From: Bacteroidales bacterium
GTDB taxonomy: Bacteria > Bacteroidota > Bacteroidia > Bacteroidales > F082
DNA: 64,000 nucleotides
Direction of reading: 5' to 3'
NCBI GenBank assembly: GCA_017561025.1
Contig: JAFZDU010000124.1
Location: 17,202-81,201 of the forward strand
In this document: positions 45,529-54,552 of the stretch, one piece after another
Position numbering within the stretch: the first letter of the stretch is position 1
How the letters are laid out: each line of letters opens with the position of its first letter
Notes under the pieces: model-generated
Told to the model about the DNA's origin: nothing
Seen by the model: only the letters and a program-made list of their open reading frames with translations
Databases searched by the model: none
Position numbers and translations under genes: made by a program

Positions 45529-45759
45529 ATGGAAAACTTAATTGAATTGCTAAAGCAACAACAAGAAGGCTACGATGATATCAAGGCTGAAAAGAAATTA
45601 AGCTTGTTCTATCACAAAGCAAACTCTGCAGGAATAAACTCTTTTCTTGAAGAATTTTTCGAATGGTTAATGGTGACTAAAAATATGGATTATAAAGATA
45701 TCATGAAAATGACACATGAAGATTTACATGATATTTACGAAAAAGAATTCAAGAAATAA
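45529..45759 (+). CDS. Small hypothetical protein, 76 residues
   Basis: I do not recognise a family. The protein is helical and charged, with Glu/Lys-rich stretches and aromatic pairs (FLEEFFEWLMVTKNMDYKDIMKMTHEDLHDIYEKEF), and has no signal peptide, Cys or membrane span. It has a strong promoter, codon use like its neighbours and an AACTATATGG start context. It is followed after 1 bp by a lipoprotein nitroreductase gene, so the two are co-translated. A small regulatory or adaptor protein is possible. Confidence 0.8.
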   Translation: MENLIELLKQQQEGYDDIKAEKKLSLFYHKANSAGINSFLEEFFEWLMVTKNMDYKDIMKMTHEDLHDIYEKEFKK

Positions 45760-45760
45760 T

Positions 45761-46414
45761 ATGATAAAAAAAGCTAAATTATTATGTTTGTTAGGTTTAG
45801 GCTTTTTAATGTTAAACAGCTGTACCGAACAAAACAGCAAGACTATTTCAACAGAGATAAACAAAGAACAGATCATTGTTGAAAATCTGATGACGAGAAG
45901 AAGTGTTCGTGCATATAAAGACGAGCCTGTGCCACAAGATATTATGAATGTCATACTTGAATGCGGTGTATATGCTCCAAATGGCATGAATAAGCAGCCT
46001 TGGGAAATTCGTGTTGTAGATAACAAGGATTATATCAATGGAATTACAGATTTGTATCTTTCAGACATGGATGAAGATCATCCTCGTAATCCAAAGAAAG
46101 ACCCTAATTTCCGCAATATGTTCCGCAATGCTCCTACAGTAGTATTCATTGCAATGGAACCAGGATTATGTTCTCAAGTTGATTGCGGACTTCTCGCAGG
46201 TAATATGGTGAATGCTGCATGGGCTTATGGTATTGGCAGTTGCATACAAATGGCTCCTGTTCAATTTATGAAGTCAGAGAAAGCTAAAGATTATTTGGAT
46301 AAACTATCATTCTCTGAAGGTTACGAATTGCTTATGGCTATAGGTTTCGGTTATCCTGATGAACATCCTCAAGCTAAGCCTAGAATAAAAGAGAAAATAA
46401 AATTCATCGACTGA
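45761..46414 (+). CDS. Nitroreductase-family lipoprotein
   Basis: A 217-residue flavin-dependent NAD(P)H nitroreductase-fold protein with a lipoprotein signal (LMLNSC, Cys21). The nitroreductase core is clear: RRSVRAYKDEPVPQDI (FMN phosphate contacts), APNGMNKQPWEIRVV, GLLAGNMVNAAWAYGIGSC and a C-terminal LLMAIGFGYPDEHP. Most nitroreductases are cytoplasmic, so export and lipidation are unusual. FMN would have to be loaded before export, or added outside. The start at 45761 places the signal peptide correctly; a frame extension to 45716 overlaps the upstream gene and is rejected. Confidence 0.9.
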   Translation: MIKKAKLLCLLGLGFLMLNSCTEQNSKTISTEINKEQIIVENLMTRRSVRAYKDEPVPQDIMNVILECGVYAPNGMNKQPWEIRVVDNKDYINGITDLYLSDMDEDHPRNPKKDPNFRNMFRNAPTVVFIAMEPGLCSQVDCGLLAGNMVNAAWAYGIGSCIQMAPVQFMKSEKAKDYLDKLSFSEGYELLMAIGFGYPDEHPQAKPRIKEKIKFID

Positions 46415-46430
46415 TATAAAGTCAGAAAAT

Positions 46431-46469
46431 AAAAAGGAGTTATGATTTTTTTCCATAACTCCTTTTTTT
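46431..46469. terminator. Bidirectional terminator after the nitroreductase gene
   Basis: A 14-base perfect stem, AAAAAGGAGTTATG (46431-46444) and CATAACTCCTTTTT (46454-46467), with a 9-base loop and seven T. It lies between convergent genes and serves both. Confidence 0.9.
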
Positions 46470-46471
46470 AT

Positions 46472-47473
46472 TTATCTTGTGTGTCTTGCTATAAAATGTT
46501 TCAAATTTTCACCGCTTATATTTTTGCCTATTATTATACCATCTTTGTTAATGATAAAATTCTGAGGTATGAAAGCTACTCCATATTCATTAGCTGCAGG
46601 ACAGTTCCAGCCTTGTAATGCAGAGAGATGATTGTTCCAGCTGAGGTTATCATCTTTGATTCCTTTGAGCCATGCTTCTTTATCAGTGTCTAAAGATACG
46701 CTGACTATTTCCAACCCCTTATCTTTAAACAATTCGTATGTCTCTACTACATTAGGATTTTCAACGCGGCAGTCAGGACACCATGAAGCCCAGAAGTCAA
46801 TCATGACAAGCTTTGAGTTGCCTACGATTTCTGATAATGTTACTGCTTCACCATCGATGTTATTTAATGTGAAGTCAATATAAGGTTGTCCAACATTAGT
46901 ACGTTCCAGCAACTGGATATATTCTTTTATCTTTTCGTAATATCCGCTGTTGAAGTCTCGAGAGAAATGTTTTATCAATTCCTTGAAATCATTCAATTTG
47001 AAAGCCCATTTGTATTTATATATAAGATAAGGTGCCAATTCATTGTCTCTGTTATTTAAAGCATATTCCGTAACAATCATTTTAACAACTTGATCATCGG
47101 CTTTGCTTAATTTTCTATTGATTTCATCCATAACAGTTTGAGTTTCAGATGCTGTAACACCGATTTTGTGATAAGCATTAAAATCGCCGTTTATCATCAC
47201 ATTCTGATTGTCGGCGAAGAAAGGCACAGCGCGTCTCCAGCCTTTAATGTAAAGATGATAAGCGTCGTTATTGTCGCTTTTTTTAATTTTGAAGCTGGCC
47301 TTGTTATTTTCGATAAGAGCAGAATCGATATTTATCAATTCATTATTTATCATTCTTTGAAGGTAAGCTGTCTTGCCGTTTGCATTTTGCATTTCAAGGT
47401 CTACAGTAAATTTATTTCTACTGCATGATAAGAATGAAAATAACACTAGTGTGCAAATTAATATCTTTTTCAT
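46472..47473 (-). CDS. TlpA-like thioredoxin-fold lipoprotein (DUF4369 type), copy 1
   Basis: A 333-residue lipoprotein (lipobox SFLSC). The N-terminal half is a DUF4369-like beta domain (VDLEMQNANGKTAYLQRMINNELINIDSA). The C-terminal half is a thioredoxin-like domain with active site WCPDC (in FWASWCPDCRVENPNVVE) and the cis-Pro loop VAFIPQNFIINKDG. It is probably a periplasmic or outer-membrane-side thiol-disulphide oxidoreductase. It is the last gene of the purH-mreBCD run and a paralogue of the next gene (shared N-terminus and ISGENLKHF / LRGEDLRNK endings). Confidence 0.9.
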   Translation of the reverse strand: MKKILICTLVLFSFLSCSRNKFTVDLEMQNANGKTAYLQRMINNELINIDSALIENNKASFKIKKSDNNDAYHLYIKGWRRAVPFFADNQNVMINGDFNAYHKIGVTASETQTVMDEINRKLSKADDQVVKMIVTEYALNNRDNELAPYLIYKYKWAFKLNDFKELIKHFSRDFNSGYYEKIKEYIQLLERTNVGQPYIDFTLNNIDGEAVTLSEIVGNSKLVMIDFWASWCPDCRVENPNVVETYELFKDKGLEIVSVSLDTDKEAWLKGIKDDNLSWNNHLSALQGWNCPAANEYGVAFIPQNFIINKDGIIIGKNISGENLKHFIARHTR

Positions 47474-47497
47474 ATTCGTTTTTTAGATATAACAATT

Positions 47498-48592
47498 TCA
47501 ATTGAGAATTTCTTCTACTTTGTTTCTTAAATCTTCGCCTCTTAAGTTTTTAGCGATGATAATGCCGTTTTGGTCGATTAAAACGTTGCTTGGTATTGAA
47601 GATACTCCATATAATTTTGCACCTTCGTTGTTCCAGTATTTCAAGTCTGAAATGTTATGCCAGATGAGTCCGTCTGATTCAATAGCTTTAATCCAGTTTT
47701 CCTTTTCCATATCTAAAGAAACGCCGATGATATCGAAGCCTTTTTCATGATATTCGTTATAAACTTCAACTACATTAGGATTTTCAGCACGGCAAGGGCC
47801 ACACCATGAAGCCCAGAAGTCTATCAATAAAAGTTTAGATTTTCCGACGAGTTCTGATATTGCCATCAAGTCGCCTTCTGGAGTTTCTTGACAGAAGTCT
47901 ACATAAGGTTTTCCAATATCAACGCGTTGAAGAACAGCTATATATTCATCGAGGAGTTTTGAATATTCGCTTTCTTCCTTGATATTGAAATTATTTACGA
48001 AGTCTTCAAGTTCATTCAATTCGTAGTTGTAGCGGTTTGTATAAAGAATATAAGGAGCTACGAAGCTGTTTGAATTTTTAGTCAAGAACAATTTTTGGTA
48101 GTTGTTTTCATTTTTTGATATCTGTTCGTATTCTTCTATCAATTTGTTCATTGCAGCTTCATCATTGTTCTGATCTGCTATTTGGAATTTTTCTCTCAGT
48201 TCTTTTCTTTGGTTGTTGAATTTTTTATATTCTGTATTATATTCATTAACCAATTGTTGAGCGTAAGAAGCTGTAGTGTTGAAGCTATCTCTTTTTTTCA
48301 AATCGCCGGAGATTTTAACGTCGTTGTTTTCGCTGAAGAAACGTATAGGATTTGATTCTTTTACAGTAATTTGATAATGTGTTGTAGGGTTGTTTTTCTC
48401 AACGATAAAATTAACCATATTGTTTTCCATTATAGCTGAGTCGATGGCAATGTATTCTTTATTGATCATTTTTTTCAAATAAATCATTTTGCCTTCAGCA
48501 TTTTGTAATTCAACATTAACATTGAATGTTGATTTGTTGCAAGAAACGAGTGCTAATGTTGCGACTACTAATGTCAATAATTTGATTTTCAT
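47498..48592 (-). CDS. TlpA-like thioredoxin-fold lipoprotein (DUF4369 type), copy 2
   Basis: A 364-residue paralogue of the gene at 46472-47473, with the classical active site WCGPC (FWASWCGPCRAENPNVVEVY). Lipobox LVSC; DUF4369-like region about 20-115; a charged coiled segment about 120-180; thioredoxin domain about 215-364 with cis-Pro SSIPSNVLID. It lies 10 bp after mreD and 24 bp before copy 1. The different CxxC dipeptides (GP here, PD in copy 1) predict different redox potentials, so one may be the reductant partner of the other (inference). Confidence 0.92.
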   Translation of the reverse strand: MKIKLLTLVVATLALVSCNKSTFNVNVELQNAEGKMIYLKKMINKEYIAIDSAIMENNMVNFIVEKNNPTTHYQITVKESNPIRFFSENNDVKISGDLKKRDSFNTTASYAQQLVNEYNTEYKKFNNQRKELREKFQIADQNNDEAAMNKLIEEYEQISKNENNYQKLFLTKNSNSFVAPYILYTNRYNYELNELEDFVNNFNIKEESEYSKLLDEYIAVLQRVDIGKPYVDFCQETPEGDLMAISELVGKSKLLLIDFWASWCGPCRAENPNVVEVYNEYHEKGFDIIGVSLDMEKENWIKAIESDGLIWHNISDLKYWNNEGAKLYGVSSIPSNVLIDQNGIIIAKNLRGEDLRNKVEEILN

Positions 48593-48602
48593 AATTTTAA
48601 AT

Positions 48603-49124
48603 TTATATTAATTTTCTATTTGATTTCTTGAAAAGCAAGAGTATGATAAAAATCAGCATCAATGAGCTTGGCACGCTGATCATTGTTTGTAATATGACTG
48701 TTCCGAGGAGTTTGAAGCTAAATGCCTCAAGGAAGAACAATACGAAATTATGAGCTGTAAGAAGCAATATTGAATAAATGATAAACAAGCTGAATCCCAT
48801 GCTATTGAGAGAAGGTTCATCATTATTGTTGATATCTTTTCTTCTTGTCAATCCGTTGATGACGTATGGTCTTATGAAAGCGGTGAACACAGTAGCAGCT
48901 GCATTTAGTCCAGGAGTTCCGTTAAATAGGTCCACTGTCATTCCTGTCAAAAAACCAAGTATGAGCAGTTGCCAATTTTTGATGTTAAAAGGCAGCAGGA
49001 AGATGAAGAGAACATATATGTAAGGATGGATATAATAGCCTAGTCTGATATTATTTATCACCAAAACTTGCAGAAGAAGCAGTCCAACAAATCGTAAAAT
49101 ATTTAAAATAAGTCTGTTATTCAT
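48603..49124 (-). CDS. mreD: Rod-shape-determining protein MreD
   Basis: A 173-residue inner-membrane protein with about 5-6 spans. The N-terminal LLLQVLVINNIRLGYYIHPYIYVLFIFLLPF and the GFLTGMTVDLFNGTPGLNAAATVFTAFIRPYVI segment are typical of Bacteroidota MreD. A component of the elongasome scaffold with MreB and MreC. It follows mreC with a 2-bp gap. Confidence 0.93.
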   Translation of the reverse strand: MNNRLILNILRFVGLLLLQVLVINNIRLGYYIHPYIYVLFIFLLPFNIKNWQLLILGFLTGMTVDLFNGTPGLNAAATVFTAFIRPYVINGLTRRKDINNNDEPSLNSMGFSLFIIYSILLLTAHNFVLFFLEAFSFKLLGTVILQTMISVPSSLMLIFIILLLFKKSNRKLI

Positions 49125-49126
49125 TT

Positions 49127-49930
49127 TTACTTAATTGATGTTAGAGAATCTATTTCTGTTTGGTGTAAGTTTTCAATGATAAAAACGTGGCGAAGAGTGC
49201 TAAAATTAGTTGAGAATCGAATTTTAGCTGTGTTAAAATCTTTCGATTTGGAGTCTATCATTTCTTCTATTGTACCGATCATGATGTCGGCAGGGTAGAT
49301 ATTAGAGAAACCGCTTGTTACCAATGAGTCACCTTTTTGAGGTTGAAGGTGCAGCGGTATGTCTTTTACTGTTCCGAAGCGGTAGTCTTTATTTTCCCAT
49401 GTTACGTTAGCCAGATGTTGGTTATCAGAGAATCTGGCGCTTACTACAGAATAAGGATGTAGCATGCTTATTACTGAGGCGTAGTTGTAGCTTACGTTAG
49501 CCACTTTACCGACGATGCCGTTTTCGCATATGACACCCATGTCTTTTTTTATACCGTCTTTTCTGCCTTTATCGATAAGCAGGAAGTTGTTAGCATGATA
49601 GATGCTATTATTGATAACATTAGCTGGTATAAATCTATAATCGTCTTTGGTGTAATCTTGAATTAGGGATGTGTCGTTATTGTTATGTAACTGACTCATA
49701 AGTTTGGCGTTATGATCCAATATCAGCTGGTTTTCTTCTTTGAGGAAGAAATAGTTTGAGAAATTAGATTTTGTCTTGAACAGTTTGCCTGAAATGGCGT
49801 TGCCTGTGCTTACGAGTTTACGTTTCTGATAAGGAAGATTGTTTATCATCAATATGATACACAATACTTCCAATATCAAAAACATTAATATGTTACTATA
49901 TTTCTTTAAAAATCTTAGTAGGTTGTACAT
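49127..49930 (-). CDS. mreC: Rod-shape-determining protein MreC
   Basis: A 267-residue protein with one N-terminal membrane span (about 13-32), a coiled region (about 60-85) and a periplasmic beta-domain (NNFLLIDKGRKDGIKKDMGVICENGIVGKVANVSYNYASVISMLHP, and DSLVTSGFSNIYPADIMIGTIEE). It links cytoplasmic MreB filaments to the murein synthases. Placed between mreB (17 bp) and mreD. Confidence 0.95.
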   Translation of the reverse strand: MYNLLRFLKKYSNILMFLILEVLCIILMINNLPYQKRKLVSTGNAISGKLFKTKSNFSNYFFLKEENQLILDHNAKLMSQLHNNNDTSLIQDYTKDDYRFIPANVINNSIYHANNFLLIDKGRKDGIKKDMGVICENGIVGKVANVSYNYASVISMLHPYSVVSARFSDNQHLANVTWENKDYRFGTVKDIPLHLQPQKGDSLVTSGFSNIYPADIMIGTIEEMIDSKSKDFNTAKIRFSTNFSTLRHVFIIENLHQTEIDSLTSIK

Positions 49931-49947
49931 GACCTTATCAATCCGGA

Positions 49948-50970
49948 TTATTTAATCAGGAATGGGAATTTGTCGAAGTTTTTAAGTGCTATTCCGGTAC
50001 CGCGTGCGACAGCTCTGAGTGGGTCTTCGGCGACATGTATTGGCAACTGTGTCTTAGTGTGCAAACGTTTGTCGAGGCCACGGAGGAGAGCACCGCCGCC
50101 TGTGAGGTATATACCAGTGCGGTAGATGTCAGCCGACAATTCAGGTGGAGTTTGTTCCAATGCATTGAGAACGGCTGTTTCAATCTTTGTGATACTCTTA
50201 TCCAAGCAGTATGCTATTTCTGAGTAGTTCACTTTGATCATCTTAGGAATACCGGTAAGCAAGTCGCGGCCATGAACATCGCATTCGTCAGGCGGGTTGT
50301 CGAGCTGTGTCAATGCTGAGCCTACTTCGATTTTGATTTTCTCTGCTGTTCTTTCACCGACATGCATATTATGTTGTTTACGCATATATTCGATGATGTC
50401 GTCAGTGAAGTCGTCACCTGCTGTACGTATAGATCTGTTATTGACGATGCCGCCGAGTGCAATGACGGCGATTTCGCTGGTACCGCCTCCGATATCGACT
50501 ATCATGTTACCTATAGGTTCGAGTACGTCGATGCCGATACCGATAGCTGCAGCCATAGGCTCATGGATAAGTCTTACTTCCTTAGCTCCTGCTTGTTCTG
50601 CAGAATCTTTAACGGCTCTTTCTTCCACTTCAGTAATGCCTGAAGGTATACAGATAACCATTTTCAAAGCAGGAGGGAAGATGCTGTTATGGAACTTGAT
50701 CATTTTGATCATTTCTCTCAGCATTACTTCAGCGGCTTGGAAGTCGGCTATAACACCATCGCGCAATGGTCTGATGGTCTTTATATTTTCATGGGTTTTA
50801 CCTTGCATCATCATAGCGCGTTTACCGACAGCCATGATTTTCTGGGTGTCTCTTTGTATAGCTACGATTGATGGTTCGTCAACAACCACTTTATCGTTAT
50901 ATATGATAAGTGTGTTGGCTGTACCAAGGTCGATGGCTAATTCTTTATTGAAGAAAGAAAATAATCCCAT
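49948..50970 (-). CDS. mreB: Rod-shape-determining protein MreB
   Basis: A 340-residue actin-like ATPase that forms membrane-associated filaments guiding lateral wall growth. Phosphate 1 motif LAIDLGTANTLIY; phosphate 2 VDIGGGTSEIAVIALGG; adenosine motif GIYLTGGGALLRGLDKRL; also GRDLLTGIPK. The N-terminal MGLFSFFNKE is the probable amphipathic membrane helix. It stands between purH and mreC. Confidence 0.98.
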   Translation of the reverse strand: MGLFSFFNKELAIDLGTANTLIIYNDKVVVDEPSIVAIQRDTQKIMAVGKRAMMMQGKTHENIKTIRPLRDGVIADFQAAEVMLREMIKMIKFHNSIFPPALKMVICIPSGITEVEERAVKDSAEQAGAKEVRLIHEPMAAAIGIGIDVLEPIGNMIVDIGGGTSEIAVIALGGIVNNRSIRTAGDDFTDDIIEYMRKQHNMHVGERTAEKIKIEVGSALTQLDNPPDECDVHGRDLLTGIPKMIKVNYSEIAYCLDKSITKIETAVLNALEQTPPELSADIYRTGIYLTGGGALLRGLDKRLHTKTQLPIHVAEDPLRAVARGTGIALKNFDKFPFLIK

Positions 50971-50986
50971 TTTTACTTGTTTTTAA

Positions 50987-52504
50987 TTAGTGTTTAAAAT
51001 GACGATAACCGGTGAATACCATAGCCATATCGTGTGCGTTGCAGTAGTCGATAGAGTCTTGGTCTTTTATAGATCCACCAGGTTGTATAACTGTTGTGAT
51101 GCCAGCCTTGTTTGCTATTTCAACACAGTCAGCGAATGGGAAGAATGCGTCTGATGCCATGACAGCTCCATTGAGGTCGAACTCGAAAGAATTAGCTTTT
51201 TCTATAGCTTGTCTCAATGCGTCGACGCGTGATGTTTGGCCGATACCTGATGCGTATAATTGTTTGTTCTTAGCGAGAACGATAGCATTTGAGCGGCTAT
51301 GTTTTACTATCTTATTGGCAAAGATGAGGTCTTCTATTTCCTGAGCTTCGATATTCTTGTTTGTAACAGTCTTGAAATCTTCAGCTGTTTCAGTGTGGAT
51401 GTCGCGTTCTTGCATCAGGATGCCGTTAAGAGCAGTCTTATATGTCTTTGTTGGGAAATCGTTTGATTTGAGTTTCAATACGATTCTGTTTTTCTTTGTG
51501 AAGAGTATGTCTAATACACCTTCGTTATACTCTGGAGCGACAATAACTTCGAAGAAAATCTTGTTGATTTCGTTAGCTGTTTCAATGTCTATTGGCTTGT
51601 TGCTTACGAAAACGCCTCCGAATGCTGATACTGGGTCGCCAGCCAATGCTGCCTGATATGCTTCAGCGATTGTTGGACGTGAAGCGATGCCGCAAGGGTT
51701 GTTGTGTTTCAAGATTGCGAATGTTGGTTCTTCAAACTCACGGATGAGGTTTAGGCCAGCTTCGAGGTCTAACAAGTTATTGTATGACAAATCTTTTCCA
51801 TGGAGTTTTTCGAATACTTCATCAAGTTTGCCGTAGAACATAGCTTTTTGGTGTGGGTTTTCGCCGTAACGCAATTCGCTATGGTCGCTGATGTGGATGT
51901 TAAGGTCTGATGTTTCAGAGTCTTTTGCGAACCAGTCGTAAATCATTCCGTCGTAATGTGAGCTTGTTGCGAAAGCGTATTTAGCGAAACGTTTACGGTC
52001 TTCAATGCTTGTGCAGCCGTCTTGGTTCTTGTACATTTCCATGAATTCATTATAGTATTTTGAATCAGGAACGATAACTACTTCGTTGAAGTTCTTTGCA
52101 CCAGCACGAATCAATGAGATGCCGCCAATGTCGATCTTTTCGATAATCTTGGCAGGATCGTCTGTTGACTTCACTGTTTCTTCGAAAGGATAAAGGTCAA
52201 CGATAACGAGGTCGAAGGCTGGAATTCCATATTGCTTCATTTCCTCGACATCTTGTTCGTTTTGCAAACGACCTAATATACCGCCGAATACTTTTGGGTG
52301 CAATGTCTTTACGCGGCCACCGAGAATTGATGGATATGATGTCAATGATTCTATAGTCTTTACACTGTCGTCAAGTTCTCTAATAAAATCATAAGTTCCG
52401 CCTGTTGCGTAAATCTGAACATTTTGCTCTTTCAACAAAGCAACTATTTTATCTAAATTAGTCTTATAAAAGACTGATATTAAACAACTTTTAATCTTTT
52501 TCAA
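50987..52504 (-). CDS. purH: Bifunctional AICAR formyltransferase / IMP cyclohydrolase
   Basis: The last two steps of IMP synthesis. The 505 residues comprise an N-terminal MGS-fold cyclohydrolase (ATGGTYDFIREL, LGGRVKTLHPKVFGGIL) and a C-terminal transformylase with the catalytic Lys-His in ILKHNNPCG, plus RYGENPHQKAMFY and GVFVSNKPIDI. It is the first gene of the purH-mreBCD run, an arrangement shared across Bacteroidota. The promoter box CAAATATA (complement, TATATTTG) is at 52544-52551. Confidence 0.98.
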   Translation of the reverse strand: MKKIKSCLISVFYKTNLDKIVALLKEQNVQIYATGGTYDFIRELDDSVKTIESLTSYPSILGGRVKTLHPKVFGGILGRLQNEQDVEEMKQYGIPAFDLVIVDLYPFEETVKSTDDPAKIIEKIDIGGISLIRAGAKNFNEVVIVPDSKYYNEFMEMYKNQDGCTSIEDRKRFAKYAFATSSHYDGMIYDWFAKDSETSDLNIHISDHSELRYGENPHQKAMFYGKLDEVFEKLHGKDLSYNNLLDLEAGLNLIREFEEPTFAILKHNNPCGIASRPTIAEAYQAALAGDPVSAFGGVFVSNKPIDIETANEINKIFFEVIVAPEYNEGVLDILFTKKNRIVLKLKSNDFPTKTYKTALNGILMQERDIHTETAEDFKTVTNKNIEAQEIEDLIFANKIVKHSRSNAIVLAKNKQLYASGIGQTSRVDALRQAIEKANSFEFDLNGAVMASDAFFPFADCVEIANKAGITTVIQPGGSIKDQDSIDYCNAHDMAMVFTGYRHFKH

Positions 52505-52543
52505 GGGACAACGAATTTTAAATTAAACAATATGCAATATTAA

Positions 52544-52551
52544 CAAATATA
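52544..52551 (-). promoter_or_regulatory. -7 promoter box for the purH-mre operon
   Basis: Reads TATATTTG on the minus strand, a perfect TAnnTTTG match 40 bp before the purH ATG. The rest of the 266-bp gap (52505-52770) to recJ is AT-rich with no coding or RNA feature I can support; no purine riboswitch aptamer is visible. Confidence 0.6.
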
Positions 52552-52770
52552 TCTCATTAAAAAAAGTATTTCAGGAACTTTTTTTCAAAAAGAAATTTGT
52601 CGGATTTACTATTACAGTTTTTATGTATAGAACCTGACAAGTTTGTGTCAATATCTATCTCTTTCTTTCTAAATGATTGAAAATTAAACAAATATTTTTT
52701 TTATTTATTTTCGTTAAAAAACTTGGAAAAAGCAATTATTTGTTGTAATTTTACAAGTTCAAAATATTTT

Positions 52771-54549
52771 ATGGTGAATACGCGTTGGATAATAAATAAA
52801 GATGTTGACAGACAAACTGTTGAGAATTTATCGAGTGTCTTAGGAATCGATGAAAATCTCGCTACTTTGCTTGTACAACGTGGTATTGAGAATTACGACG
52901 ACGCGAAAGACTTTTTCAGACCTTCTTTAACACATCTGCATGATCCTTTCCTGATGAAGGATATGGATAAGGCTGTAGAACGTATCAAGAAGGCTTATGA
53001 AGGTGGTGAGAAGATATTGATATACGGCGATTACGACGTTGACGGAACAACGGCTGTCGCCTTGATATATACCTATCTCAAGAATTTCATCAGCAAGAAA
53101 AAAATAGAATTCTATATCCCTGACAGATACGACGAAGGTTACGGAATATCATATAAAGGTATTGACTATGCTGCCAACAACGGCTTCAACCTCGTCATCG
53201 TTCTTGACTGCGGCATTAAGGCTGTCGATAAGATTGAATATGCCAACGAACGTAATGTCGATTTCATCATATGCGACCACCATCGTCCAGGCGACGAGAT
53301 ACCTAATGCTGTGGCAGTGCTCGACTCAAAACGTGCCGACTGCCAATATCCTTATAAAGAACTGTCGGGCTGCGGTGTCGGCTTTAAGCTAATTACAGCT
53401 CTGTCGATGAGTTTGAACAGACCAATCGAAGAGGTGTATGAACTCCTCGATCTGGTTGCTGTAAGTATAGCCGCCGATATAGTTCCTATAACAGGTGAAA
53501 ATAGAGTGCTGGCTTATTATGGCCTGCTCCTTATCAATAAAAACCCTCGTCCAGGACTCGAGGCTGTCTTAAGTCATGCTAATGTGTTCCGCGTGGAAGA
53601 CGAAATGCCAAGCGATTCAGAACATCCTCAGAATGTGCTTAACAAAGAAGTTACAATCAGTGACTTGGTGTTTATGATTGGACCAAGAATCAACGCAGCC
53701 GGCCGTCTGGAAAAAGCCAGCGATTCTGTAAGACTTCTTATCGCTGAGAGAAAAGAACATGCCGAGAAACTGGCTGCCTCCATAAACGATCTCAACGCTA
53801 AACGTCGAGAGTTCGATAACAAGATAACAGAAGAGGCTCTCGCCATGATAGAACAAGACGAGAAAATACTTAACGCTAAAAGTACTGTCATCTTTAACGA
53901 AAACTGGCATAAAGGCGTCATCGGTATCGTGGCATCACGTCTTACTGATACCTACTACCGTCCTACAATAGTATTGACACGTTCTAACAACCTTATCACA
54001 GGATCAGCACGTTCAATAAAGAATTTCGATATATACGATGCAATAGACAACTGTTCAGATTTGTTGGAACACTTCGGAGGACATAAATATGCTGCCGGAC
54101 TTTCATTGAAACCAGAAAACCTCGCAGAGTTCTCCAGACGCTTTGAAGAATATGTGTCAGAACATATCGACAGAGAGGAACTTATCCCAGAATTGAACGT
54201 AGACCTCGAAATAGACTTCTCCGACATTACACCTAAATTCGTAAGAGTGCTGAAACAATTCGCACCATTCGGACCAGGCAATATGGCTCCAGTATTCCTT
54301 TCTAGAAATGTTGTTGATACAGGAACATCACGTTCAGTCGGAAATAAGAAACATCTCAAGCTTACCATAAACCAGAAGCATGATCCAGAATCAGTCTTCG
54401 CAGGTATAGCATTCCAAAAAGGCGATGACTATATGAGAGTTCATTCAAAAGAACCGTTCTCAATTTGCTATTGTATAGAAAAGAATTTCTGGCAAGGTAA
54501 AACCAATCTTCAGCTTAATGTAAAGGACATCAAGTTTTCTGAAGAATGA
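52771..54549 (+). CDS. recJ: Single-stranded-DNA-specific 5'-3' exonuclease RecJ
   Basis: A DHH-family exonuclease in recombination and mismatch repair. From the ATG at 52771, 592 residues: motif I-III of the DHH domain (YGDYDVDGTTAVALIY, VLDCGIKAVDKI, ICDHHRPGD), the GPRINAAGRLEKASDSVRLL segment, a DHHA1 domain with GVIGIVASRL and FGGHKYAAGLSL, and the C-terminal OB fold (ADQ-like FAPFGPGNMAPVF). An upstream TTG-initiated extension (52723) lies across the promoter region and is rejected. Confidence 0.97.
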   Translation: MVNTRWIINKDVDRQTVENLSSVLGIDENLATLLVQRGIENYDDAKDFFRPSLTHLHDPFLMKDMDKAVERIKKAYEGGEKILIYGDYDVDGTTAVALIYTYLKNFISKKKIEFYIPDRYDEGYGISYKGIDYAANNGFNLVIVLDCGIKAVDKIEYANERNVDFIICDHHRPGDEIPNAVAVLDSKRADCQYPYKELSGCGVGFKLITALSMSLNRPIEEVYELLDLVAVSIAADIVPITGENRVLAYYGLLLINKNPRPGLEAVLSHANVFRVEDEMPSDSEHPQNVLNKEVTISDLVFMIGPRINAAGRLEKASDSVRLLIAERKEHAEKLAASINDLNAKRREFDNKITEEALAMIEQDEKILNAKSTVIFNENWHKGVIGIVASRLTDTYYRPTIVLTRSNNLITGSARSIKNFDIYDAIDNCSDLLEHFGGHKYAAGLSLKPENLAEFSRRFEEYVSEHIDREELIPELNVDLEIDFSDITPKFVRVLKQFAPFGPGNMAPVFLSRNVVDTGTSRSVGNKKHLKLTINQKHDPESVFAGIAFQKGDDYMRVHSKEPFSICYCIEKNFWQGKTNLQLNVKDIKFSEE

Positions 54550-54552
54550 TTC

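Noticed and set aside
50297-50986. Long open frame antisense to mreB (about 229 codons)
   Set aside because: It lies wholly opposite the conserved mreB gene, and its composition follows from mreB codon bias. No promoter or known domain supports it.
52505-52770. Purine riboswitch ahead of purH
   Set aside because: None of the conserved aptamer core bases or paired loops could be found in the gap.
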